Both the position numbers and the translations under genes were made by a program. DNA of 46,803 nucleotides from JANXVY01 sp034408685 (lineage in GTDB: Bacteria; Pseudomonadota; Alphaproteobacteria; Rhizobiales; Hyphomicrobiaceae): assembly GCA_034408685.1 (NCBI GenBank), contig JAWXCP010000040.1, positions 1-46,803 on the forward strand. The letters are read 5' to 3'. Positions 16,052 through 25,590 of the stretch are shown piece after piece. Below the pieces are notes generated by a model. It did no database searches. It was given only the letters and a program-made list of their open reading frames with translations, and was not told the DNA's origin. Each line of letters begins with the position of its first letter. Positions within the stretch are counted from its first letter, which is position 1.

Positions 16052-17314
16052 ATGGCCGTCGTCGTCATGAAATTCGGCGGCACGTCGCTCGCCAACCTCG
16101 ACCGCATTCGCAACGTCGCCGCGCACGTCAAGCGCGAGGTCGATGCTGGCAATAAGGTCGCCGTCGTCGTTTCCGCCATGTCGGGCGTGACCAACCAACT
16201 CGTCGCGTGGGTGCGGGAAGCCTCGCTCCTCCACGATGCCCGCGAATACGACGCCGTCGTCGCCACCGGCGAACAGGTCACGGCCGGACTTCTCGCCATT
16301 GTGCTCCAATCGATGGGGCTAAAGGCCCGCTCGTGGCAGGGCTGGCAAGTCCCGATTGTCACCAGCGATGCCCATGGCTCGGCCCGTATTCTCGATATCC
16401 CAGCCGACGGCATCACCGCCCGCGTCAATTCCGGCGAAGTCGCCGTCATCACCGGCTTCCAGGGCGTCGAACCGGCGTCGAACCGGATCGCCACCCTCGG
16501 CCGGGGCGGTTCCGATACCAGCGCCGTGGCCATCGCCATCGCGCTCAAGGCCGATGTTTGCGACATCTACACCGACGTCGATGGCGTCTACACCACCGAC
16601 CCGCGTATCGTGCCGAAGGCGCGCCGCCTGCCCAAGGTCTCATATGAAGAGATGCTGGAAATGGCCTCTCTCGGCTCCAAGGTGCTGCAGACCCGCTCGG
16701 TGGAACTCGCCATGGTGCACAAGATGAAAGTTCGCGTGCTGTCGAGCTTCGTGCCGCCGGACGCGATGCAGCCGGTCATGATCGGTCACTTGGAAAATAT
16801 CGGAACGATCGTTTGCGACGAGGATGAGATCGTGGAACAGCAGGTTGTCAGCGGCATCGCCTATGCAAAGGACGAAGCCAAGGTCACGCTCCTCAAAGTT
16901 GAGGACAAGCCCGGCGTCGCCGCCCGCATCTTCGGGCCGTTGGCCGACGCCAACATTAATGTCGACATGATCGTCCAGAACGTCGCGCCTGACGGTAAGT
17001 CGACCGACATGACGTTTACGGTCCAGGCGACAGAGCTGCCGCGCGCGCTTGAGGTGCTCAAACAGGCAAAAGCCGACATTGGCTATTTTGACGTGGCTGC
17101 CAGCGCCGACGTGGTCAAGGTGTCGGTCATTGGGGTTGGTATGCGCAGCCACGCCGGCGTAGCGGCTAAGATGTTCAAAGCGCTTGCCGAAAAAGGCATA
17201 AACATCATTGCGATCTCGACCTCAGAGATCAAAATCTCGGTGCTGATCGACGCTGCCTACGCCGAACTTGCGGTGCGCACATTGCACACGCTCTACGGCA
17301 TGGACGCGGCCTGA
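16052..17314 (+). CDS. lysC: aspartate kinase LysC
   Basis: Aspartokinase phosphorylates aspartate, the first step to lysine, threonine, methionine and diaminopimelate. The protein is 420 aa. KFGGTSLA near the start and GRGGSDTSAVA near residue 150 are the kinase signatures; two ACT domains for end-product feedback occupy the C-terminal third (VEDKPGVAARIFGPLADANI and VGVGMRSHAGVAAKMFKAL). Unlike E. coli LysC it has the compact form common in alphaproteobacteria. AGGACCTCGGG precedes ATG 16052. It is followed by ptsP, a conserved pairing in this class. Confidence 0.96.
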   Translation: MAVVVMKFGGTSLANLDRIRNVAAHVKREVDAGNKVAVVVSAMSGVTNQLVAWVREASLLHDAREYDAVVATGEQVTAGLLAIVLQSMGLKARSWQGWQVPIVTSDAHGSARILDIPADGITARVNSGEVAVITGFQGVEPASNRIATLGRGGSDTSAVAIAIALKADVCDIYTDVDGVYTTDPRIVPKARRLPKVSYEEMLEMASLGSKVLQTRSVELAMVHKMKVRVLSSFVPPDAMQPVMIGHLENIGTIVCDEDEIVEQQVVSGIAYAKDEAKVTLLKVEDKPGVAARIFGPLADANINVDMIVQNVAPDGKSTDMTFTVQATELPRALEVLKQAKADIGYFDVAASADVVKVSVIGVGMRSHAGVAAKMFKALAEKGINIIAISTSEIKISVLIDAAYAELAVRTLHTLYGMDAA

Positions 17315-17434
17315 ATTTTAGCTAGCCCCGGTCTGTGGTCGGCCATAGCGGCTCCAATCGTAGCGAAAGCGACGTGCGCATACGTAAGCAGATAGCTTGA
17401 CGCGCGGCACATAAGCGCCACACCCTCACACCAC

Positions 17435-19789
17435 ATGGTGTCCAACGCGGTTCCGCCGCGTCGGAACTCATCGGCAGTTGAGAGCTTCAGCAGGGCCATG
17501 CAAACGCGGCGCACCGACGACAGCAACTTTTCGCCAGCCGAACCGGCGTTGCGCGTCATCATGCGGCGCCTGCGTGAAATCATGTCCGAAGCGGGTGACG
17601 GGCAATCGCGGCTCGATAAAATCGTCCGCCAGATCGCGGGCGTCATGGTCGCCGAGGTCTGCTCGATCTACCTTAAGCGTCAGGACGGCTCACTTGAGCT
17701 TTACGCTTCCGAAGGCTTGAAGCCCGAAGCGGTCCACAACACACGCCTGATCCGCGGTGAAGGCCTCGTCGGCCGCTGCGCCGCCATGGGCATGATCATC
17801 AACGAGCCCGAGGCGTCGAGCCACCCGTCGTTTTCCTACCGCCCGGAAACGGGCGAAGAGGTCTACCACTCTTTGCTTGCGGTGCCGGTCCAGCGCAGCG
17901 GTCAGTTGCTCGGCGTCCTCGTGGTCCAGAACCGGACACCCAAGGAATACTCCGACGAAGACGTCGAGGTTCTGCAGTCGACGGCGATGATCGTCGCCGA
18001 ACAACTCGTGTCCGGCGCCGTTGCAGGCGCGGGAACCGCCATCGAAGTCTCCAAATCGATGTCGGCGGTTCTGTCGGGTGCTGGCGTCGCCGAGGGCATC
18101 GCGCTCGGCCGCGTCGTGCTGCACGAACAGCGCATGGTCGTGACGCAGCTCATGGCCGACAACCCGGCTGAAGAACTGATCCGCCTCGACACCGCGATCA
18201 ACGACCTGCGCGCCTCCCTCGACGATATGCTCGGCCAGGATCACTTGGCCGCGTCGGGCGAACACCGCGACGTTCTCGAAGCTTTTCGCATGCTCGCCCA
18301 TGACAAGGGCTGGAAGCGGCGGCTCAACGAGTCGGTCGAAAGCGGACTTACCGCCGAAGCCGCGATCGAGCGGGTGCAGAACGCCACGCGTCTGCGCATG
18401 ACGCGCCATAACGACCCCATCTTTCGCGAGCGCCAACGCGACCTCGACGACCTGTCCGACCGATTGATGCGCATCCTGGCCGGCCGCGCCGCGCGTGGCG
18501 ATGGCGCCAACTTGCCCAACGACGCGATCCTCGTCGCCCGCACGCTCGGTCCGGCCGAGCTACTCGACTACGACCGAACGAAATTGCGCGGCCTCGTGAT
18601 CGAGGACGGCTCCAGCCAGAGCCACGTCGCGATCGTCGCAAAAGCCCTCGGCATCGCCGCCGTGGGCCAAGTCATCGGCATTGTCGACCGGGTCAACGCC
18701 GGAGACGCCATCATCGTCGATGCCGTCGGCGGCGAGGTCCACTTGCGCCCCGGCCCCGAGGTCATTGCGGCTTATACCGACAAGGTCCGCTTCCGCGCCA
18801 AGCGCCAGCGCCAGTACGATGCCCTGCGCGACCTGCCAGCGATCACCCGCGACGGCCAGCGCATCGCGCTGCTGATGAACGCCGGCCTGCTGGTCGACAT
18901 GAGCCACTTCGCCCAATCGGGTGCCGACGGCATCGGCCTATTCCGTACCGAATTGCAGTTCATGCTGTCGGACACCCTGCCTCGATTGGAGCGCCAGCTC
19001 GCGACCTATCGCGCGGTAGTCACCGAGGCTGGCACCAAGCCGGTGGTGTTCCGCGCGCTCGACATCGGCGGCGACAAAGTCCTCCCCTACCTCCGCCAGG
19101 TCGAGGAGGAAAACCCGGCCATGGGCTGGCGCGCGATCCGCATGTCGCTCGACCGGCCAGCGCTGTTCCGCACTCAGGTTCGCGCGTTCCTGAGGGCAGC
19201 TGCTGGCCGCGAATTATCGATCATGATCCCGATGGTCTCGGAGGCCCGCGAGATGACGGCGATCCGCGTCCTGATCGACAAAGAATACGATATCATGAAG
19301 CAGCGTCGCGCCCACGATGCGCCGAGCCGGGTCCGCATTGGCGCCATGCTCGAAGTGCCCTCGCTGCTGTTCGAACTCGACCAGTTGATGCCGCGCGTCG
19401 ACTTCATCTCCGTCGGGTCGAACGACCTGCTGCAGTTCATGTTCGCCGCCGACCGCACCAACGCCCGCGTCGGCAGTCGCTACGACAGTCTGTCGGTTGC
19501 TCCCTTGCGCGCACTCAAAACGCTGATCGAAGCCGGGCGCGAGTACGGCGTGCCGATCACGCTATGCGGCGAGATGGCCGGTCGGCCGCTCGAGGCGATG
19601 GCGCTGATCGGCCTCGGCTTCCGCTCGATCTCCATGGCGCCAGCCTCGATTGGCCCAGTAAAGACGATGATCTTGTCGCTCAACGGCCGCAAGATCGAAG
19701 CTTTCCTCAACCAACGCCTGGAAGCCGCCGACCCAAATCTCCGCCAAAGCCTGATGCGTTTTGCCGAGGAGGAGGAGGTCGAGATTTAG
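17435..19789 (+). CDS. ptsP: PEP-protein phosphotransferase PtsP (enzyme I Ntr)
   Basis: EI-Ntr starts the nitrogen phosphotransferase chain: it takes phosphate from phosphoenolpyruvate and passes it to NPr and EIIA-Ntr, linking nitrogen state to regulation. An N-terminal GAF domain (about residues 65-195) senses small ligands such as glutamine in the family. Then come the NPr-binding domain, the phospho-His region DGSSQSHVAIVAKALG with His near 397, and the PEP-binding barrel with GIGLFRTELQFM and SVGSNDLLQFMFAADR. ATG 17435 gives 784 aa; ATG 17498 (763 aa) is nearer the usual length and may be the true start. The HTH gene-prfA-prmC row that often follows directly is 8 kb away here. Confidence 0.94.
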   Translation: MVSNAVPPRRNSSAVESFSRAMQTRRTDDSNFSPAEPALRVIMRRLREIMSEAGDGQSRLDKIVRQIAGVMVAEVCSIYLKRQDGSLELYASEGLKPEAVHNTRLIRGEGLVGRCAAMGMIINEPEASSHPSFSYRPETGEEVYHSLLAVPVQRSGQLLGVLVVQNRTPKEYSDEDVEVLQSTAMIVAEQLVSGAVAGAGTAIEVSKSMSAVLSGAGVAEGIALGRVVLHEQRMVVTQLMADNPAEELIRLDTAINDLRASLDDMLGQDHLAASGEHRDVLEAFRMLAHDKGWKRRLNESVESGLTAEAAIERVQNATRLRMTRHNDPIFRERQRDLDDLSDRLMRILAGRAARGDGANLPNDAILVARTLGPAELLDYDRTKLRGLVIEDGSSQSHVAIVAKALGIAAVGQVIGIVDRVNAGDAIIVDAVGGEVHLRPGPEVIAAYTDKVRFRAKRQRQYDALRDLPAITRDGQRIALLMNAGLLVDMSHFAQSGADGIGLFRTELQFMLSDTLPRLERQLATYRAVVTEAGTKPVVFRALDIGGDKVLPYLRQVEEENPAMGWRAIRMSLDRPALFRTQVRAFLRAAAGRELSIMIPMVSEAREMTAIRVLIDKEYDIMKQRRAHDAPSRVRIGAMLEVPSLLFELDQLMPRVDFISVGSNDLLQFMFAADRTNARVGSRYDSLSVAPLRALKTLIEAGREYGVPITLCGEMAGRPLEAMALIGLGFRSISMAPASIGPVKTMILSLNGRKIEAFLNQRLEAADPNLRQSLMRFAEEEEVEI

Positions 19790-19875
19790 GGGGGCATGGA
19801 TATCGAAGGCCAAGACGCGGCCAGAACTTTCGGCTTGCCGCGATACCTCGCTGGCGGAATTTGGCGCCGTTCCCA

Positions 19876-22032
19876 TCACACCAATCGGCCCTCTGCTACG
19901 AAGTCGATCGCGGTCGCGACCTCTCCGATGGCAGCCTTCAGGTCACTTCGGCGGGCCGGCGTAAGGCGCTTGATGTCGACGCGCGGTGACGGTGTTACAC
20001 CCGCGTCGGCATCGGCAAGCTGCTGATCGAGGATCGTGCCGAGGATCAGTTCGTGCGCGTCGATGAGACGCTCGATGCGCTCGGCCTGGATCGGCTCGGC
20101 ACGGGCAAACGCGCGAAACCGCTCTGCTGTCGAGCGGGCCCGTTCACCATTGCGGATCGCCACAACGCGGCCAGCTGTAAAGATTGGCAATAGGCCATAC
20201 TTTTTGAGATCGATACGTCCATCGCGTTCGACGCGCAGCGAGCCGAGGATCGTCACCGGCGAACGCCATCCACGGGCGTTTTCGACCAACATCTTCTGGA
20301 ATGTCACGGAGCGCTGGGCATCGCCGTGGGCACGGGCAAACAGCCGCTCGCCCATGGCAAGGTCGCCGGAGACCGGGACACCGTCGAAAAAGATGTCGAC
20401 ATTCAAGATGTCTTCTGGACGCTGACGCGAGACCCATCCGTCGATAGCCGCTTCGAAGCGCGGCAGGCTCATGCGCCATTGCGGGTTTTTCGCCATCACG
20501 CCGCCCTTGCACAGCGGAATCCCGGCGGCATCCAGGATCGCGGCCATGTGTGTCGCCATCTCGGCCAGCCACAGGTCCGTCACGCCGCCCGGTTCGCTCG
20601 ACGCAGGATCGGACGAAGAACCCGCGTCGAACACAATGGCGTTGTCCTGGTCGGCAGCAATCAGGCTTTCACCCCGGCCCGCCGAACCGAGCACCAGAAC
20701 GGAATACGGAACGGGCGGCAGACCCCGGCCAGCAGCCGCCATGCGCCGCTCGGCAATGACCGCAGCGCGACGGGTGATGGCGCAGATTTCCGCGCTGATG
20801 ACACCGGCGATGGCGCGCGCGCCGACCCCCTCGACCCGAAGCGCCCGTGCAGCACTTGGAACCATCGCCCAGGCGCGGGCGAGCGAAGGTTCGTCATCGG
20901 CCTGCTCGATCGCGTCGCCGAGCACGAGCGCCGTCGTCGCCCGATGGCGCAACAGATTGCGTGCCGACACCATGCCGGTGACTTTGCCGTCGTGGCCAGT
21001 TGCCGCCAAATGCCGGATGCCGAGACGTTCCATGCGGCCAACCGCGCGATAGACGAAGTCGTCTTGCCCGACGGTGAGGAGCGGGCGGGTAGCAGCCTCG
21101 CGGACGCGCGCATCAAGCCCGGCGGCGCCACGCTTGTTGATCATCCGCAGCATGTCCCGCTCGGTCACGATCCCGGGACCACTCCCGGCGGCGCCAGGAG
21201 CATCATCGGTAAAGCGCACCAGTACCGAGCTGATGCGCCGTTCCATCATCAGCGCAATCGCATCCGAGATAGGCAAATCCGGCTCGACCCAAACCGGTTG
21301 GGGCGACATCACGTCGGTCACGCGGTGGACATAAGAAAAGCTCTCGATGCGCGACAACGCCGCCAGCGGATCGCCGGGCGGCAAGGCGGCAAGCGGCCAC
21401 GGGTCGGTCCCAACGGCACCGCCCTCGCGGCGTGCGGCTAAGTTGCGACAAGCGGTTTCAGCTTCCGCCACGGTGCGGATGCCGCGCTGTTTGAGCAATG
21501 GGATCAGGGCTGCGAAAATCCCGGCCGTGGCCACCGCATCACCAAGCGCCGTATGCCGCCCCGCGATATCGACGCCGAGTGCACCAGCAAGTCGGTCGAG
21601 ATCGTGCTGGGCCACCGGCAGGCGGGCGATCTCGGCGAGTAACTTCACACAGAGGGCGCGTTTGGGCGTCCACGCACGGCCAGCAAGCTTGGTCTCACGT
21701 TCGAGGATCGTCAGGTCGTAGCCGATGGTGTGTCCGACCACGACACAGTTCGACAAGAATGCCTCGAAGTCGTCCGCAACGGCGCCATACGCCGGAGCCG
21801 CCGCGACATCGGCGTCGGAAATGCCGTGAATGACCGTTGTCGCTTTCGGGATAGGGATGCCAGGATTGACCAGCCGGTCGAAGCGTCCCGTCGCGAGGAT
21901 CTCACAGCCGCGCATCCGGACCCCGCCAATCTGGACGATGCGAGCCGACCGCACATCAAGGCCCGTGGTCTCGGTGTCGATGACCGCGACATCCAACGCC
22001 GCGAGCGGGATTGCCGGATTTGTACTCGGCAT
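19876..22032 (-). CDS. fused 3'-5' exonuclease, CBS pair and DUF294 nucleotidyltransferase
   Basis: The 718-aa protein joins three modules. Residues about 15-180 are a DnaQ/RNase T-type exonuclease with DTETTG (Asp 19, Glu 21), an HGI segment and HTALGDAVAT for the last acidic residue. About 235-390 is a pair of CBS domains (VTDVMSPQPVWVEPDLP; TERDMLRM), which bind adenine nucleotides. The rest is a DUF294 nucleotidyltransferase-like domain with GSAGRGES and DQDNAIVF, as in the GlnD superfamily, plus the C-terminal DUF294 helical domain. ATG 22032 is preferred to upstream starts because family similarity begins there. Such proteins usually accompany VC_2705-type symporters; that pair is at 32.5 kb here. 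Role: probably nucleotide-dependent signalling. Confidence 0.88.
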   Translation of the reverse strand: MPSTNPAIPLAALDVAVIDTETTGLDVRSARIVQIGGVRMRGCEILATGRFDRLVNPGIPIPKATTVIHGISDADVAAAPAYGAVADDFEAFLSNCVVVGHTIGYDLTILERETKLAGRAWTPKRALCVKLLAEIARLPVAQHDLDRLAGALGVDIAGRHTALGDAVATAGIFAALIPLLKQRGIRTVAEAETACRNLAARREGGAVGTDPWPLAALPPGDPLAALSRIESFSYVHRVTDVMSPQPVWVEPDLPISDAIALMMERRISSVLVRFTDDAPGAAGSGPGIVTERDMLRMINKRGAAGLDARVREAATRPLLTVGQDDFVYRAVGRMERLGIRHLAATGHDGKVTGMVSARNLLRHRATTALVLGDAIEQADDEPSLARAWAMVPSAARALRVEGVGARAIAGVISAEICAITRRAAVIAERRMAAAGRGLPPVPYSVLVLGSAGRGESLIAADQDNAIVFDAGSSSDPASSEPGGVTDLWLAEMATHMAAILDAAGIPLCKGGVMAKNPQWRMSLPRFEAAIDGWVSRQRPEDILNVDIFFDGVPVSGDLAMGERLFARAHGDAQRSVTFQKMLVENARGWRSPVTILGSLRVERDGRIDLKKYGLLPIFTAGRVVAIRNGERARSTAERFRAFARAEPIQAERIERLIDAHELILGTILDQQLADADAGVTPSPRVDIKRLTPARRSDLKAAIGEVATAIDFVAEGRLV

Positions 22033-22170
22033 GTCTGTCTGACCCGAAGAGAGCGCCCCGCCATGACCGGCCGGGCAAAGGTATCTCCGACACGTGGCGT
22101 ATCTATTGTCCTGGATCAACGACGATATGTTTTTTGGTCGAAAAGCCCGTGAGGCAGGCAAATCCCACCG

Positions 22171-25100
22171 TTACTCTGCAGCGACGCGTCTTGCGTTGTC
22201 ACCCGAAGCCGCCAGGGGTCCATCCGGCATTCCATCCCGCGTTGCGGCGGCATGTCCGGTGACGGGACCGCGTTGGGCGGTCGGTCGCTCGACCTGGAAC
22301 CAAGCCGCATAGAGCGCTGGCAAAAAAAATAGCGTTAACGCGGTGGCGACCGCAAGCCCGCCCATGATCGACAACGCCATCGGTCCCCAAAATACGCTCT
22401 TGGTCAACGGTATCATGGCGAGGATTGCCGCCAGCGCGGTCAGCACCACCGGTCGCGCGCGCCGCACTGTGCTCTCAACGATCGCGTCCCAAGGCGGCAG
22501 GCCATCGGCGAGGTCGTGGTCGATCTGGTCGACCAGGATCACCGTGTTGCGCATGATCATACCAGCGAGTGCAATGACGCCGAGCAGCGCGACGAACCCG
22601 AACGGCGCATTGAACACCAGCAGGGCCGCGACGGCGCCGATCAACCCGAGCGGGGCCGTCGAAAACACCAGCAGCAGTTTCGCAAAGCTCTGCAGCTGGA
22701 ACATCAGCAGCGTCAGCATCGCCAGGATCATCAGCGGAAACAGCTTGAACAGAGCCTCGTTGGCTTTGGCGCTCTCTTCGATCGCCCCGCCGGTATCGAT
22801 GCGGTAGTCGGGCGCGAGCCCTGACTTGATCTCGGCGAGTTTTGGCAGGATCGCATTGGTCACGCTTGGCGCCTGGACACCTGGCACGACGTCGGCTCGC
22901 ACGGTCAGAACCATATCTCGATTTCGTCGCCACAAGATCGGTTCTTCGAAGGTGTAGCGGATGGTCGCGACCTGCGCGACCGGCACCACGCGGCCTTCGC
23001 GGCTGGTGATCGCCAGGTCGCTGATGTGGGCCAGATCGCGCCGCTCGTCGGGCGTGGCGCGGACGACGACTTTGAGGATTTCTGTCCCCTCGCGATATTC
23101 CGATACGGTGGTCCCCGACAGCAGTGTCTGCAACGCTCCAGCGATGTCGGCGGTATTGAGGCCAAGCGCGCGGACCCTGTCCTGGTCGACGTCGAGCACG
23201 ACCGATTTTACCTGCTCGTTCCAGTCGAGCTGTGGGTCGATCGCGTTAGTCTCTGTTCGCATGACATCTCGGACCCGATAGGCGATCTCACGAACTTTCA
23301 CCGGATCGGGGCCGACGATCCGGAACTGAACCGGGAAGCCGACAGGCGGACCAAATAGGAGTTGGTCGATCCGCATCCGCGCCTCGGGCACAGCGCCAGC
23401 ATCGATCGCCGTTTGCAAGCGTGCCTTGACCCGGTCGCGGGCGGTGGCATCTTTGGCCATGATGACCGTCAGCGCAAAGCTCGGGTTAGGCAGCACGGGG
23501 TTGAGCGCCAGGAAGAACCGCGGACTGCCCTGCCCAACATAGGTCGTGTAAGTCACCACGTCGTCGTCGCCTTCAAGCAGTCGCTCGGCCTTGCGCGCCG
23601 CCGCCGCCGTCGCGCCAATTGCGGAGCCCTCGGGCATACGCGTCTCAATCAACAGTTCAGGTCGCGATGACGTTGGGAAAAACTGCTGTTGAACAAAGCC
23701 CATGCCGACAATAGCGAGCGCAAAAGCGCCAACCGTCAACGCGATGATCGAGTAACGGCGGCCAAGAGCGAACGTCACGCCAGCCCGCAACGCGCGGTAG
23801 GTGCGAGATTGGTAGAGTTCGCCGTGACCATGAGCGGGGCCACCAGCAGGACCATGTTGCTGCCCGCCCGCGCCAGCAGACGTCGCCTTTGCAAAATCGG
23901 GCAACAGCATAACGCCGAGATAGGGCGTAAACACCACCGCCACGAACCAAGAGACGACGAGAGCCATCCCCACGACCCAGAAAATATTGCCAGCATACTC
24001 GCCAGCCGTCGATGCCGCAAACCCAACGGGCAGAAACCCCGCAGCGGTAACGAGCGTCCCGGTCAGCATCGGGAAAGCCGTCGATTCCCACGCGAATGTC
24101 GCGGCTTTGAACCGGTCGTAGCCCTGCTCCATTTTGACGACCATCATTTCGATGGCGATGATGGCGTCGTCGACCAATAGACCGAGCGCGATGATCAACG
24201 CGCCGAGCGTGATGCGGTCGAAGTTCATATTCGCTGCCGCCATCATGACGAACACAATGGCCAATACCAGCGGCACAGAAAGCGCCACAACGATGCCGGT
24301 TCGAAGCCCTAGCGAAATGAAACTCACCACCAGAACGATCGCCAGCGCTTCGGCAAACGAAACCAGGAACTCGCTGACCGAGGCTTCGACGGCTTTCGGC
24401 TGATCGGACACCTGCTCGATGTCGAGGCCAAGCGGCACAGTTTCCCGAAACTGACCCACAGCCGCTTTGAGCCGCTCTCCAAGCGCCAGCACATTGCCAC
24501 CATCGGCCATCGCCACAGCAACGCCGACGGCGGGTTTGCCACGATGCGACATCAAAAACGGTGCGGGGTCTTCCTCCGAGCGCACAATTGTCGCGATATC
24601 GCGTAGTTGGAATGTTTGCCCGTTGGCGGAGATCGGCACTGCGCGGATGGCATCGAGGTCTTGGAATGCGCCGTTGACCCGCACTATGACCCGGTCGGAT
24701 GCCGTCTCGATCGAGCCGGCCGCCAAAACCAAGTTTTGCCGACCAATGGCGTCAAAAATCGTCTGCGTCGGAATGCCGAGCGTCGCTAGCTTGCGATTGG
24801 ACACCTCAACGTACACCCTTTCGGGCACATCGCCGACAAGGTTGATCTTACCGGTCTCGGGGACGCGCAGCAACGCGGTGCGCAGCTTTTCGGCGTGCTG
24901 CTTGAGTTCGGCGCGTGTCGCTCCGTCCGAAGTCAGCATGTAAACCGCCGAGAACACATCGCCGAACTCGTCGTCGAATACCGGGCCAATGACGCCGTCG
25001 GGCAGAACAGAGCGACTATCGGTGAACTTCTTTCGAACCTGGTACCACGTATCGGCAGCGGCCCGCCCGCGCACGTAGTCCTTGAGCTGGACCAGCATCA

Positions 25101-25377
25101 CGCTCGCGCCCGGTCTCGAATAGGTCCGCACAAAGTCGAGCTGGGGTAACTCCTGCAGCCGCTTTTCCAGCGGTTCGGCGACGAGGCGCTGCATGTCCTG
25201 TGCCGTGGCGCCGGGCCAGAATGCCTGGACGATCATGGTCTTGATGGTGAAGCTCGGGTCCTCTGCGCGTCCAAGGCGCACGTAGGACATCGCTCCGGCA
25301 ATCGTCACAGCGATGATCAAGAACAGAACGACAGACGGGTGTTTGACCGACCACGCCGACAGGTTCAGGCTCTTCAT
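22171..25377 (-). CDS. RND efflux transporter permease (AcrB/HAE1 type)
   Basis: An inner-membrane proton-driven pump that, with an adaptor and an outer-membrane channel, exports drugs or other amphiphiles. The 1068-aa length, twelve predicted helices and two large periplasmic loops fit the HAE1 family. The paired acidic residues of TM4 are present in LGLLVDDAIIAIEMM. The N-terminus (LSAWSVKHPSVVLFL, AEDPSFTIKTMIV) resembles TriC/VexF-like members more than AcrB itself; substrate is not predictable. It is downstream of the adaptor gene on the same strand, separated by a 170-bp double-hairpin repeat. No outer-membrane TolC gene is present in the window. Confidence 0.93.
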   Translation of the reverse strand: MKSLNLSAWSVKHPSVVLFLIIAVTIAGAMSYVRLGRAEDPSFTIKTMIVQAFWPGATAQDMQRLVAEPLEKRLQELPQLDFVRTYSRPGASVMLVQLKDYVRGRAAADTWYQVRKKFTDSRSVLPDGVIGPVFDDEFGDVFSAVYMLTSDGATRAELKQHAEKLRTALLRVPETGKINLVGDVPERVYVEVSNRKLATLGIPTQTIFDAIGRQNLVLAAGSIETASDRVIVRVNGAFQDLDAIRAVPISANGQTFQLRDIATIVRSEEDPAPFLMSHRGKPAVGVAVAMADGGNVLALGERLKAAVGQFRETVPLGLDIEQVSDQPKAVEASVSEFLVSFAEALAIVLVVSFISLGLRTGIVVALSVPLVLAIVFVMMAAANMNFDRITLGALIIALGLLVDDAIIAIEMMVVKMEQGYDRFKAATFAWESTAFPMLTGTLVTAAGFLPVGFAASTAGEYAGNIFWVVGMALVVSWFVAVVFTPYLGVMLLPDFAKATSAGAGGQQHGPAGGPAHGHGELYQSRTYRALRAGVTFALGRRYSIIALTVGAFALAIVGMGFVQQQFFPTSSRPELLIETRMPEGSAIGATAAAARKAERLLEGDDDVVTYTTYVGQGSPRFFLALNPVLPNPSFALTVIMAKDATARDRVKARLQTAIDAGAVPEARMRIDQLLFGPPVGFPVQFRIVGPDPVKVREIAYRVRDVMRTETNAIDPQLDWNEQVKSVVLDVDQDRVRALGLNTADIAGALQTLLSGTTVSEYREGTEILKVVVRATPDERRDLAHISDLAITSREGRVVPVAQVATIRYTFEEPILWRRNRDMVLTVRADVVPGVQAPSVTNAILPKLAEIKSGLAPDYRIDTGGAIEESAKANEALFKLFPLMILAMLTLLMFQLQSFAKLLLVFSTAPLGLIGAVAALLVFNAPFGFVALLGVIALAGMIMRNTVILVDQIDHDLADGLPPWDAIVESTVRRARPVVLTALAAILAMIPLTKSVFWGPMALSIMGGLAVATALTLFFLPALYAAWFQVERPTAQRGPVTGHAAATRDGMPDGPLAASGDNARRVAAE

Positions 25378-25413
25378 CTGCGCGCACCTCGTGCTGAGTT
25401 TCTATCAACGCAA

Positions 25414-25583
25414 CTAGTGTTCCGTCTCAGACATTTGCCTCCCCCCAGCGGCGAGGTTGAGAGCACATGTCTGAGACACGAGGAACACTAGCAAGCTCTT
25501 GTTTCTAGTGTTGCTTTTGTATCTGACGTTTGGTTTAGACGTCAGATGCGGGCGGGGACCAAACGTCAGATTCGCAACACTAG
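25414..25583. repeat. double-hairpin repeat element, copy 1
   Basis: Two adjacent hairpins, each with CTAGTGTT termini. Hairpin A: CTAGTGTTCC (25414-25423) with GGAACACTAG (25482-25491), extended by GTCTCAGACAT and ATGTCTGAGAC. Hairpin B: CTAGTGTTGC (25505-25514) with GCAACACTAG (25574-25583), extended by ATCTGACGTTTGGT and ACCAAACGTCAGAT. A nearly identical copy lies at 35756-35924. This copy fills the space between the adaptor gene stop (25591) and the RND pump start (25377). It has no coding capacity and looks like a REP/BIME- or MITE-type element; family unknown to me. Confidence 0.92.
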
Positions 25584-25590
25584 GGCCCGG

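Noticed and set aside
20326..21441. A 371-codon plus-strand frame opposite the exonuclease-DUF294 gene
   Set aside because: Antisense to a protein with several clear domains; no motifs or ribosome binding site of its own.
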